The notes under the pieces: model-generated
The model's input: the letters and a program-made list of their open reading frames with translations, nothing else
Databases searched by the model: none
What the model was told of the DNA's origin: nothing
Shown here: positions 1-10,023 of the stretch, one piece after another
Numbering within the stretch: the first letter of the stretch is position 1
How the letters are laid out: each line of letters opens with the position of its first letter
Translations under genes and position numbers: made by a program
DNA from: Aspidiotus rigidus
Lineage: Eukaryota; Arthropoda; Insecta; Hemiptera; Diaspididae
Direction of reading: 5' to 3'
Length of the DNA: 64,000 nt
NCBI GenBank assembly: GCA_035079385.1
Contig: JAVHKY010000054.1
Coordinates: 3,077,501 to 3,141,500, forward strand

Positions 1-1974
1 CACTTATGATCGAACTTACGAAATGAATGAAAATGGACTTGGTTTTCTCTTCCTTATCAGTATTTAACTCAAAAATACCTTATCGAATAAGAATTTAAAA
101 ATATACTCGTACAACTACAAGCCGCGGAAATCATTAGCTTATATAGGTACAATGATTTCGTCGACGAACAAATCGAAAAGCGTAGGTTCGCCATCGAGCT
201 TTTACGCAGTAAGTGGAAATGTTTTGAATTACGGGATGTAGTGTTTTACTTTGTTGATACCTAATAATGTAGCGATAAGTTATATGGATGTATACTTTCA
301 GTTTCTATCTGGTTGTCGTTTTACTTGTTCTGTTTCGCGACATACGGTATAGGGGGGAAAATTAGAACGAGAAAAAGAGACGAACGAAAAGAAAGAACGG
401 AGTAAGAGAGAGATAGAGTGAGAGAAAAAGGAAAAAAAACAGGTGGGACGAAGTTTTTTCCCAATTCTTTCACCTGCGACCGAATTCATGAATATGGATA
501 AAGCTACAAACGTGAATACATTAACAGTAATACCGATGTTGTTCTTTCGTACTATCTGTTGTCCTTGTTTGTAAAAAGCAGCTCTAATAAAAACTTATCG
601 ACAGTTCCGACATAATTTTTATTTTACTCGCAACATTTCCTTTATCTGAAACTAATGAGACTCGAATCAATGACCTGTTTTCAACTTCGAACCGATTACG
701 AATATTTATGGTGCTGTGGTTAAATTCTTTTTTCTCGCTCGTTTTATTTTTTATCATTTTCAAGACCTACCCTCGTATGCTGCACAGATTAGGGGTGTGT
801 TCGCAATAGTTCTGCTTTTAAGAAGCTCTAATGAATTTAGAAGGGAGTTGACTCGCGTGCCATAAATTCCATTTCCTCAGCCAGACATGTTTTTCACTGA
901 AAGAAAAATGAGAATTAGAAATTATTAAATTATATCTCTTATATATAATCGCGATTCAATTTATCGTAATTTTATCGCGGATAGCCCAAACTATATTTTT
1001 CTTTGGAGTGTTTAATAGTAAAAGTTCGAACGTTTGATGCAGACTTTTTTATCGAAGTTTTTTTTTTTTTTCTTTCTTTTCTATAATCATATACCACAAT
1101 ATATTATATAGGGGTACCATAATGGAAATGTTATATACTTTGATATATTGCCAAACAACGCTTTCGCTGGAGGAAAAACTGATTCTGAAAAGGAACGGGT
1201 GCCCCCATCCAAATATTTATTGTGTCTCGTATCGTTTTGAAACGGTAAATGGAGTATATATCTATTTTTTAGGCGCTTCGTTCCGGCCATCGATAGACCA
1301 ACAATGAAAGTTGAGAAAGTAGCCTGTATGAAGAAGGAAAATGGCTGATATTTCCACTTCGAAGATTGATCGAATTATGAACAAGGTTACAAGTTCTAAC
1401 GTCGGCGTTATCGAGGGTTTTGATATCTTCTCGGCTGTAGTTACTCGAGTATATGAAACCCATTGTCATGGTACAAGAAAAGAGACCATAGACAGTCTGC
1501 CGTTGATTTTTTGCGGAAAATATACTCGCTTACTTTGATTGTGATATTTTCATGTTTTTATGATCAAAGCGGTTAATAGAAGCCTAAATTTTAGATTCTG
1601 AATTCTATGAGAGTCATTTTAGTCCGAAAGTGAAATGATTGATACCTATATTGAGACACATCTGCAAAGTTTTTTTCTTTTTCAAGAGAGATTCAACCTT
1701 CCACTACTCGCTCTACGGTTTTGTTATCTTTTGTAAAAGTGGATATTCACGACCGTACGTGGGGAACATCATTGGAGTTGCGACGTATCGTCACCAACCA
1801 GCTCTGCCATAACAGAGCTACATAGAATGCGAGTCTGGAAGTAATGAGAGTTTCTTGGAAGGAGCTGAACGAGACTTTGATATTACTAACTGCACACTTG
1901 AAACAGTTTCAGGCGACAAACTATGCTGATTTTTTTCAAAGATAGTAAAAAGAAATACCAGTACCTGCATAAGG
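1..1974. other. Gene-free AT-rich stretch
   Basis: I see no conserved coding segment, RNA gene or clear repeat here. Open frames are short, overlap on both strands and have low-complexity composition. The far right end (from about 1975) runs into a decayed Penelope-like element. Confidence 0.5.
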
Positions 1975-2715
1975 AACGTCGCTGTGCCTCCGAACTCTAT
2001 TTTGGTGTCTTTTGACGTTTTGAGTCTTCCTCCCCGAATCCCCCTTCTTCCGACCCTTGAAGCGTATTGAGCACCTGTTGACCTCTGAATTCATGGTGCT
2101 CCTGAAAACTTATCTATCACTCTATATTTGCCAATTCAATGCGGACGTGTCTATGAGTTTCCTAGCGATGTCGGAGTTCTCACCGGCTCTCCCCTCCTTG
2201 GCTCGCTCATCGCTGAGGTGTTTACGGCTAGATTCCAGGAAGAGGCTCTTCTCTCCGGTGGAGAATTTCTAGGTGTCGCTAGATAGACGATGTTCTCTGT
2301 CTATGGAATGACCCTCATCCCCTGCTTGATCAGTTCCTATTCACTATCGAGATAGAAGGTGGAAGGATCAACTTCCTCAATTTTAGTATTTCCATTGAAA
2401 ATGGCATTTTCAGGAAGGCAACCAGCACAGGTATGTCCATCTGTGGCACTTTTTTTTTTGTCCTTCAGCACACAAATATGCTACTACAACCGCTGGATCC
2501 ATCGCCTTATCTCGAATCCCCTCTCCCTCAAGCACTCAAAGAAGAGAAAGAAATCATCAAATGTTTGGCACGCGTGAACAGTATCAAAATCGATATTGAA
2601 AGTTCTATAAGAAAGAAAATTATGAGGAGAGCCCTGGAGCCCATCATTTCCCTGCTCCCCTCTACACGTGCCAAACAGGAAAGATGGATCCAATGTTCTC
2701 TTCTTGTGCCATAAT
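1975..2715 (+). pseudogene. Decayed Penelope-like element RT fragment
   Basis: This is a remnant of a Penelope-like reverse transcriptase, broken across several frames. Frame-by-frame translation shows an SFDVLSL stretch (RT motif A) near 2005, then GSPLLGSLIAEVF (motif B) near 2190. A damaged motif C follows near 2285, then NFSISIENG. The last part, KCLARVNSIKIDIESSIRKK (about 2560-2625), matches the linker between RT and GIY-YIG in the plus-strand PLE at 10024-11586, which reads HLARVNQVRVDVDLMVRRK. Stop codons and frameshifts occur throughout, and the GIY-YIG domain is absent. It sits just upstream of a PLE-type 3' tail with a hammerhead motif, so the two are probably one 5'-truncated, internally deleted copy. 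Non-functional. Confidence 0.8.
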
Positions 2716-2897
2716 ATTGTAAGAATAAGTTTCTAAGAAGTAAACCAATCACAACACAGCATTGTTATAGTCAATAAGATCACAGTGCAGTGTTATTCTA
2801 TAAAAACTCGTGTTTAAGGACTTGTTCTCTAGTTGCGACACAACTGACGACGGGATAACACCCGAAAGTACTCTTGTAAAAGCAACTAATAGAGTAG
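2716..2897 (+). mobile_element. Penelope-like element 3' tail (interrupted)
   Basis: From about 2735 this segment matches the reverse complement of the 3' region of the minus-strand PLE at 17922-20047, including the CAGCATTGTTATAG stretch and the whole hammerhead-like segment. The match stops at GTAG (2894-2897), where a TIR transposon begins. The tail resumes at 6049 with AATTGTACAATTGGAAAA on the far side of that transposon. The element was therefore in place before the TIR element landed in it. Confidence 0.82.
2831..2887 (+). ncRNA. Hammerhead ribozyme motif (type I, PLE-associated)
   Basis: The stretch can be drawn as a type I hammerhead. Stem I is GTTGC paired with GCAAC, plus ACAA paired with TTGT. 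The core is CTGACGA (2844-2850; position 7 is variable in hammerheads). Stem II is GGG/CCC with loop ATAACA, followed by GAAA. A two-pair stem III (AG/CT) is followed by cleavage after CTC. One extra T lies where stem II would begin in the textbook core (here a C). PLE-encoded hammerheads with tiny stem III are established knowledge (Cervera and De la Peña). Activity here is inference. Confidence 0.65.
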
Positions 2898-3179
2898 ACC
2901 CGATAAACCAGATCGACCAGATATCTCAGTTGATTTTGAATAAATGTTGACCAAAAATAGATTGAGGGGGCGCACTGATGAGTGACTAATAACAGACCAA
3001 CTTCTTCAGTCGATTTACTTCCGCTCTTCCCCACCATATTTAGACCACATTTAAAGCAACTTGACAAAATTTTGAATGAAAAAATTAGTCGATCTGTAGG
3101 TGATGTAGGTACCATAAAATGGTCTATCCTCAGTCATTGGCCATACTTCCTCTGCAACTGACTATATTTTGACGATTTT

Positions 3180-3500
3180 TGACCAAAAAAAGAGTCGATT
3201 TCTAGGGAACCTTGACGATATAAAATATTTTCTCATAGTCAATATTTAATCATTGTCAACAAACCACCATAATTAGAATTCTTCTGACGAAAAAGATTGG
3301 TAGATTTCTGGGCAATGTAGACGATTATAAAATAGTCTGCTGTAGCCTATATTCAAGCGATATTAACGGACCATTACAAATCGACCACTTTTGACAAAGC
3401 AGAACAATCAAGTTTTGGGCAGTAGAGACGCCATAAAACGGTCTATAGTTAGATGATATTAGCAGACCACCATTTTCGACAGGAAAAACCAGTCTATATT
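3180..3500 (+). repeat. Diverged tandem units inside TIR element
   Basis: Roughly 90-110-bp units recur about three times. Each has a GAxAAA...GATTxxTGGGCA part, a TAGACG..ATAAAA.GGTCTA part and an ATATTA.C.GACCA part. They also occur in the inverted copy (14780-15100). They may be subterminal transposase-binding repeats, by analogy with other TIR elements (inference). Confidence 0.5.
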
Positions 3501-4283
3501 TAAGGCTTCCTCATGTGAGAGAAGAAAGAAATGAAGATAGCAATCCCGTTAGCAGGATTATATCGAAAGGCAGGATTATATCGAAAGGAGTCCGATTTTG
3601 GTCTAAAATTACAATTTAAGAATTAATTATTTTGTCAGGACGGATTCCCAATATTAATTAACATACCTTCAATTATTTATAGATAATGTTCAGAAATTTG
3701 TGGAATTTATCATAGATTTTTACCAATTAAAATTGAATCATTTAATTTAAATAATTCTTTAAAATGAATCTAAATATTTATATGTATCTATTTAATTAAA
3801 TTTAATTTATAAAATTTGTACATTATTATGTTATTTTAATTTGAAATTTAATAATTATAATTTAATTGATATAATATAATAATGACTTTTATTCTTTATC
3901 AATTTATTATTTATAAATTAATTTTTATCAATTTGATTTATGTTAATTTATTATGTAAATTAACTCTTTAAAAATTATTTTTTTATTGATTTTTTTATTT
4001 GTTATAAATAAACTAAGTTTTGAATATTATTATTTAAAATCATTGAAATGATTAAATAATTCATTCTCATGTAAAGGATCACATAATGTTAAACAAATTG
4101 AATGATATAAAAAGTTATTTAGTTTAAATTTTTTCAGTTGTTTTATAATAATTTTTATTGAAAATTAATATAAATAATAAATTATATTTTTATTAAATGA
4201 ATAATTCTGAAAAAAAAAAATAATTTTAATCAAATCAACTATATCAAGAAAATTTAAATAAGATCTTCATTTTTTCAAGATAA

Positions 4284-5264
4284 TCTAATATATAAAGCAG
4301 AAAGTTTGTCCGTCTGTCTGTCGTCCTGTCCGTTTATAACTCGAGAACTACTGGGCCGATCGCTTTCAAACTTTCAGGATATATTGTCCTCATCCCAGAG
4401 CAGCACATAGACTCATAAAAATAAAAATTTGACGGGGAGGTGCTGAGTAATTTCAAAAAAGGGCGAAAACAATGACTTTTTTCAATATAAAAAAACGTGG
4501 TCGTGTAGCTTGCCATGTACGTTAGACCTACGCGCGTTGAGTGGCGCAGTTTCGAGAATTGAATTATTGTGATAACTCGAGTATAACTCAGTTTTATGAA
4601 AAATTGAAGAGAACAAAAATTGTAGCCCCTGTAATTTCCTTTCGAATGAGCCCGGTTCCAGATTTTTAGGAGGAAATTTTGTGACTACTGTATTCGCTGT
4701 ACTTCCATACTAAGCAAGTTATTTTATTCACAGTTTTAAAAACACCTACATAAAGGATTTTACATCCGGTATCTCATACAAGAACCAATGTCTAGACACG
4801 GTGCGCACTGCGTATGGGCTAGCGGAAATTACCCTTTTTTTTACCTGTTGTCCGTATGTTTTATTAGGGACTGGCAAAATGTCAATGGATTTGTCTGTAT
4901 TCTGCTGCGATGAATACAGGCTTCACGCGTTAAGTCAGCTGTCAAGTGAATTAGTGTGTAAAAAATTTAATTTGGTGATTTTATTTTTGTGCGACTCGGA
5001 ACTTTGATATATTTTTATACGGAACTTTGATATATTTTTATAAGTATAGTCGCAGTTTTTGGTGTCTATTTTCTTATTTTTGAACTGAATAGTTGTGAAT
5101 TTTGCAAAACTCTTTCCACTGTTTCTTTTTTAAAAATTCATCTGAATTCCAAGATACCTACAAAACACACATACCTACAAGATACAGATACCTATAAAAC
5201 ACAGATATCTACTCAACACACAGCTAGCGGTCAGGCGCGCCGGAGGCGCGTCGCCAACCGCTAG
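4284..5264 (+). mobile_element. Complete non-autonomous Helitron
   Basis: It starts with TCTAATATATAAAGCAGAAA (5' TC) and ends with CTAG. It is flanked by A (4283) and T (5265), the Helitron A^T target. A GC hairpin precedes the 3' end. The inverted copy of the host transposon (near 14000) has a contiguous AATATTATT-type sequence instead, so it preserves the pre-insertion site apart from a 3-bp indel. No Rep or helicase coding is present in the 981 bp. Inside, a CGGAACTTTGATATATTTTTATA unit is doubled near 4998-5042 and a CCTACAAAACACA-like unit repeats near 5155-5220. Confidence 0.9.
5224..5264 (+). other. Helitron 3' terminal hairpin and CTAG end
   Basis: An inner stem CGCGCC (5236-5241) pairs with GGCGCG (5245-5250) around a GGA loop. 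An outer stem CTAGCGGT (5224-5231) pairs with ACCGCTAG (5257-5264), which includes the terminal CTAG itself. The inner hairpin fits the Helitron termination signal. The outer stem that covers the very end is unusual. Confidence 0.8.
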
Positions 5265-6048
5265 TAATATTATATTACAAACTTCTTAAAAAAAGTTGAA
5301 ATTTAATTCCAAAAAATAAAGTTGATATAAAATTTAAATTTAAAAAAAAAATATATTTATTAATCATTCCTGTTGGAATTCCTTAAATTGAATATAATAA
5401 ATCTAATATTTTTATGATTAGTAGAATATGTTCATTTATTGAACAATTTTATTATCAAGAATATTAATTTTTTAATTTTATTGTAGATATCTTTATTTAT
5501 CTGCGAGTTCGCGAGCAATATGACAGTAGATTTATTCCTAAGAAATCGGCTGGGAATTTTGGGCAAAAATGAGTGACTGTGGTTTGCATGAGAATAGACC
5601 AAAAAAAAGGAATAAAAATATTGGTAGATGTTGAGGAAAAATCTACTCAAAATGGATCAAGGCATCTCCCAAAATATCTGCCCAGAAATCGACTAGAAAT
5701 CTTGGTCAAAATTGAGTAATAAATACAATATCAATTTTCAACGAAGAAACGAGGAAAAATTCCATTTTGTATTGACAATTATAACTACCAAAAAAAATGG
5801 GTCGAAATATATATTCCGCATAGTGATCAAAAATCAACCAAAAATATTATGATCAAAATTTAGTACGAATAATATCAGACCAACAATCAACTGAAATTAA
5901 TAGACAAAATTTGGTCGATTCATCTCAAAAATTTACTAAAAGTCAACCATTTTCTGATGGCACCATAATATTTGGTCTTTTTTCAGTCGTACGACCAAAA
6001 ACCAACCAATGTCGACCATATAGTGATGGTCGATTTAGTTTATCGGGG

Positions 6049-6075
6049 AATTGTACAATTGGAAAAATTTGTCAT
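6049..6075 (+). mobile_element. Distal piece of interrupted PLE 3' tail
   Basis: AATTGTACAATTGGAAAA continues the PLE tail split by the TIR element. Equivalent sequence follows GTAG directly in the other two tails, near 17930-17952 on the minus strand and 46981-47003 on the plus strand. Confidence 0.75.
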
Positions 6076-6334
6076 ATTAGTGCACTACTTACACCTTATT
6101 CACTGAATTGAGAATTCTAAAAGTATAATTGAAGTCAGAAAGTCGGAAAAAAGGGTTGGGTTGAAATCACAAGATTAAATAAAAATTCGAAATAATCACA
6201 AAATGAAATAAGGTCGAAAAATTAATTAAATGAATAAAAGTGAAATTCACAAAAAAAAATAATAATAATAATAATGATAAACACGTCGAAAAATCAAGGG
6301 ACAAATTGCCGTCTTCTCTTCTCTTCTCAATTCA

Positions 6335-6415
6335 TTCTAGTCCTGAAGATGATCGTCAGCACACGATCGAAACCGTTAGAGTTTTAATATAAAATAAACT
6401 AAAACTAGCAGTTTC
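6335..6415 (+). ncRNA. Possible degenerate hammerhead motif of another PLE family
   Basis: CTGAAGA (6343-6349) is followed by one T, then GATCGT (6351-6356), a CAGCAC loop, ACGATC (6363-6368) and GAAA (6369-6372). This is the hammerhead core order, with a strong 6-bp stem II. A CTAGT/ACTAG pairing could form distal stem I. Stems I and III next to the core are poor, so this may be a decayed remnant. A poly(A)-like run follows at about 6431-6444. Confidence 0.35.
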
Positions 6416-7209
6416 CGTTTAAAAAATTTATAAAAAAAAAAAAACTCTTCCATTTTTGACTCTAACTGAGGTTTAATATTTTGATTTTTATTCATTTAGT
6501 TTCTTTTGTTTCATTTATGAGCCATTTTATTTGTGAGTTTCAATCTTTGTCCTTGTCTCTTGATTTCCGGCGTTTTTATCGTTGTGTGTTTTACACTTTT
6601 ATCTCATTTTATTTATTTTTCGACCTATATTTTATCTTGTGATTTTTCCAAATTTTACTTCAATCTTATGATTTTAACCGCCCCCTCCCCCTTTTTTTCC
6701 GACTTTTAAACTTCAATTATACGTTTTCAGTTATTTTATAATTATACGTTATGTGTCTGTATCTCCTTCATCATCATGGATCCGTACATCGTATCAAGGA
6801 AATTTTCTAATAAACTTGCTCGCACTTTGAGATCCTCTAATTTTCGCCGCGTGTTCTACACCACTTTCCCGTAGACCTAAAGGTAAAGTCCCAAAATTTG
6901 AAATAAGTTGTGTTTAAAATCACGTGCCATGACTGCTCGGCGTTTTAAATAGGTGAAATTGGCCGTCAAGTAAATTTTCGTATTTAAGAGCACCTGGAAG
7001 CTTGGGAAAAAGTCCACCCTCAAAAATCATTTTTGGGGCGAGGAGATCCGTATCGTAATGATGAGTTTCTCAACTTGCACATTCCTGAAGATGATCTCGT
7101 CAATAGGGGAGGGAGCAATGAATTTTCTTCAGACGTTTTGTAGGTTTTAGATCACTTCCAGCCTACTCGTAAAATGAAATAGAATTCAGAATTGGATTGT
7201 GGGTACTTT

Positions 7210-7395
7210 AACACCGTTATCAGTAAATGTGACGTAAATTGTTCATTCTGATGCAAATATCTGCCTTGATTGATAGGTGATTAGTATATTTAATCTTAAG
7301 AGTGGTAGTGACTTTCTTGTTTAGCTTTAAATTGTGACAGGAAAAGTCGTGTACCACTCACGCGACTGCGTAAGTATTTTTTATACAGTATACAA
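7210..7395 (+). repeat. Dispersed direct repeat, copy A
   Basis: It shares AAAAGTCGTGTAC.ACTCACG and GCGACTGCGT, together with upstream TTGATTGA.AGGT and AGTGACT blocks, in the same order and orientation with 15610-15812. No coding content. Class unknown. Confidence 0.65.
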
Positions 7396-8242
7396 CGGGC
7401 CTTTTAGGTACGTTCGAAAGCATAAGGCGAACTTAACGGTAACATAAAAACGTCAACCATCCGATCGGTCGTGAAATTTTACGATTTTTTTTCTTTTTCT
7501 CCTTTCTTTTCGACAATATATTGGCCATTACGTTGTTAACCTTCGCGTTCGATCGACTAAATTTTGAGTGAACGACATCAGCTTTCGGAATCGGTGGCGC
7601 CTCCATTATAGTTTACTTTTATTGAGTGAACATAAAAAACGCAACCATCGCTAGCCTATATTTTTTCTCTGCTCGCGAGATTCTCTCCTCAATAGTGTTC
7701 AGTTTTTACAGTCAACAGTATACTATCAACAATGGCTATTAAATTTTAATCACAAACTTTGTTAAAAGAAATCGCTATGGCTGTATTTCATAAATAAATA
7801 TTTTAGGTCGATAAAGCGAGCAAAAAAGAAAAAAATAGAAGAGGAAGTCAAAAGAGAGGGAAAAATAGAAAGAGAAATAGTACGTATTCTCAGCCATGAG
7901 ACAGACAGCCATTCACGTCTGCGTGTTCCGGTACGATAATTCTGTCCAATCCAGGAAACTCACGTCATAAAACTATCATTCTTATGTATCTTTAAACTAT
8001 ACGGTATATACGTTTTTATTATTGTCTTCTTTTTGTTCGTCATACATATGTATCTGTGTATGAGCGAAGAAAAAGCCAGAGTTGGAAACGTTGGCCGATC
8101 TTATCTATTCTTTGTTAAAATCGTACGTTGCTGCCTGGCAAAAATATGATAAATATACACAGGTGAGACCTACGCGATCTCCGCAAATGTTACACGTTTT
8201 TTTTTTTTTTTTTTTTTTTTTCTAGGTTTTTCGTTGTTCTCT

Positions 8243-8561
8243 CTACGATAAAGTTGTCATGCAGATTCCACTTTTAGGTTCGAGAGTCGAGGAAATTTTG
8301 CCGTTGATTAAATTTAGCACGAATTTACGTAGCGACCCCATCCGCCGTTTACTTTTTGAAGGCAAGTTCACGTTGTTCTCACCGATGTCGAAGTCGTCGT
8401 CGACGTAGTCGCTGTCGTCGCTTCCGCGTGTATTTGCACGAAACAGCTGAAAGTTTGGTTTCTCGTAACTGTACGAGAGTATAGAGTAAACGTGTGCGTT
8501 TGCTGTGTTATAATTTATGTTAATGATATTCCAAACCGTAACAAATATAACAACGCAAAGA
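8243..8561 (-). CDS. Candidate terminal exon, small secreted or membrane protein
   Basis: The minus-strand frame is open from a good 3' splice site (GCACTTTTTCAG, exon from 8561) to a TAG at 8243-8245. It encodes about 105 residues. The N-terminal part is a hydrophobic run (LCVVIFVTVWNI) that could be a signal peptide or membrane anchor. It is followed by an acidic stretch (DDSDYVDDDFDIGEN) and a dibasic-rich segment (KSKRR, later LRK and NGK). That layout resembles a small neuropeptide-type precursor, with a possible G-K amidation site, but I do not recognise the family. There is no in-frame ATG upstream before a stop, so an upstream exon would be needed. A 27-base A tract (minus strand) lies shortly downstream, so a processed pseudogene is also possible. 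Confidence 0.3.
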
Positions 8562-9383
8562 CTGAAAAAGTGCACCGTAAAAGCGGTGTCATCTCCAACT
8601 GCTGTTATTCACTTCGCGCACCCTGCTCTCTTCAAAATTCTCTCTCCTTTTCTCACTTTTGCCCAGTGCCGTGTCTTTTTGGACTTATCGTTTGTATTTT
8701 TCTTTCCTCTCTTCGACGCGCTAATATTTTTCTGCGACTCGCTATCCGCCTACCCTCTCTTCTTTATTGCTCAACGTTGCGATCGCGTATCCACAATCCT
8801 TACCTTCAAAACTTAACCACGCGAAATTGACGTTTTCATCCTTTTCACATCGTTGATGGCAAAGAAAACGACCCTGTAATTACTTTCAGCCCTTCTCAAT
8901 GAGCCATCAAACTAGTATGAGGAATGAAAATGAAGTCAAAATTTGATTGAGACGATATTTGCGTTACATATTATTTATGTTTTGGAGCCTTGCAAACTAT
9001 CAAAGTAACGCAGCTTGTGGTATTATAATGCGGTCAGTTTTATCGCAGTTAATCTGTCTATTATTGGGTATTGACCTCCTACATCCATTTCCCCCTGCCT
9101 ACTTTTATACTCACCTAATTGGGTATGTTATGAGCTTCCAACATTTCTTCTAACCCATTTCTTCATTTTTTTTTTTTTTTTTTTTCAACAAAAAACTATT
9201 TTGCGGGAAAGAGTAGGCAAAAAATGTTCACCTTACGCCAAAAATCCTTCATTATTTCTTCCTAATTTTCTCATTTTCTCTCTTTTTTCCGTTTTGTTCT
9301 ATCTTGAGAGTTATAGGCCCCCTTCTCTCTCATCACCGGCAATCACTTTGCTCAGTTTTTACGAGGGTTCTATTTGATGTTTT
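8562..9383. other. No recognised gene
   Basis: AT-rich sequence with poly(T) runs (near 9170-9185). No conserved frame or clear repeat seen. If 8243-8561 is a real exon, its upstream intron would lie here. Confidence 0.4.
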
Positions 9384-9536
9384 AACAGGGAACCTGTTTT
9401 ATCGGGAGATTTTTCGAAAAAACGTCCACCATCCGGAAAAGCTCGAAACTCGAAAATTTTCTAGGTGCCCCTCCTATCATTCATAGCTTGGGTGGCGGGC
9501 CTGTAACGTCACAGGTCAGCCTTGTGACGTTACAAT

Positions 9537-9548
9537 CGGATGATGTTA
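9537..9548 (+). repeat. PLE target-site duplication, left
   Basis: CGGATGATGTTA, identical to 11781-11792, brackets the Penelope-like insertion. A 12-bp duplication is in the range usual for PLEs. Confidence 0.88.
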
Positions 9549-9587
9549 ATCGAGTTAACTCGTTCCTCAATTTTATGGTTGAACATA

Positions 9588-9722
9588 TTATTAAAAAGGG
9601 GTTGTACTCAAGAGAGTAGCGTTTTACAAATGATACCACACAAAAACAAGCAGCCGCGAGCGCTTTCGGTTAATTAACCATCTTCTAAGCGTAAGTGAAC
9701 GGAAGCGACTGAACCCAACATC
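9588..9722 (-). repeat. PLE-1 terminal segment, inverted copy
   Basis: Reverse complement of 11646-11780 with few differences. It contains GGTTAATTAACC followed by GAAA on the minus strand, the layout of a hammerhead stem II, but the preceding core box is degenerate (TTAGAAGA). Confidence 0.88.
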
Positions 9723-9994
9723 TTCTGGATATTTACCCCAGGTCCAATTTTCACTCTGGGATCCGCCACGACGTTCGCGAGGGTCTCTTGATTTTTGAGG
9801 GGGGGGGGGGGTAGCCCAAACTTTAGTCTCTTCTCCAAGAGGGTCAATTCGTCTTCATTAAACTCAACTCTACTGTAGTTGATGATACGCGGCTGAAACT
9901 GTTGGACAATTCCATCCTCAGCACAATCTTTTTTCTCAGCCGAGGCTTTTGCACTGAGGAGAGAGTCAATTTTGTGGTGCCCAAGAAAATGCAT
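9674..9994 (-). pseudogene. PLE N-terminal domain fragment
   Basis: A 106-codon minus-strand frame from an ATG at 9994. The core NYSRVEFNEDELTLLEKRL, then KFGLPPPP, fits the N-terminal region of Penelope-like proteins that precedes the RT (an NLS/E..LLxKGLKF type motif). The PPPP run is encoded by a G/C homopolymer at about 9801-9811. After about residue 90 the frame runs into the PLE terminal segment, giving a junk tail (MLGSVASVHLRLEDG). The RT that should follow is missing. The plus-strand RT starts about 30 bp to the right in the opposite orientation, so the fragment was probably inverted during insertion. Confidence 0.72.
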
Positions 9995-10023
9995 TTTTCA
10001 ATTTTCCAAATTTTATCAAAGAA

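Larger units (their letters stand above)
2898..6048 (+). mobile_element. Non-autonomous TIR DNA transposon, copy 1
   Basis: The left end reads (A)CCCGATAAACCAGATCGACC and the right end reads GGTCGATTTAGTTTATCGGGG. These are imperfect terminal inverted repeats sharing CCCGATAAAC and ATCGACC. The element splits a PLE 3' tail, which continues at 6049, so both ends are defined. No clear target duplication is seen. No transposase frame exists. Bases 3180-3500 hold diverged tandem units containing GATTTCTGGGCA and AGACCACCATTTTCGAC, and 3600-5450 is very AT-rich. Without the internal Helitron it is about 2.17 kb. An inverted, truncated copy lies at 13533-15367. Superfamily not recognised. Confidence 0.85.
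6076..8242. other. No recognised gene; scattered repeat remnants
   Basis: No conserved coding segment. It holds a hammerhead-like block near 6335-6415, a dispersed repeat at 7210-7395 shared with 15610-15812, and AT-rich unique-looking sequence. A short open run near 6778-6870 has no recognisable domain. Confidence 0.45.

Noticed and set aside
4284..5264. Hidden Rep/helicase gene in the Helitron
   Set aside because: Too short, and the frames show no Rep HUH or helicase motifs. Non-autonomous.
8200..8222. Poly(A) tail of a processed gene (minus strand)
   Set aside because: An A tract follows the candidate exon at 8243-8561, but no poly(A) signal or target duplication was found, so a retrocopy is not established.
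9660..9722. Hammerhead ribozyme in the PLE-1 terminal segments
   Set aside because: Stem II (GGTTAATTAACC) and GAAA are present in the left copy, but the core box reads TTAGAAGA and stem I does not pair well. The right copy has GGAA. At best a degenerate remnant.
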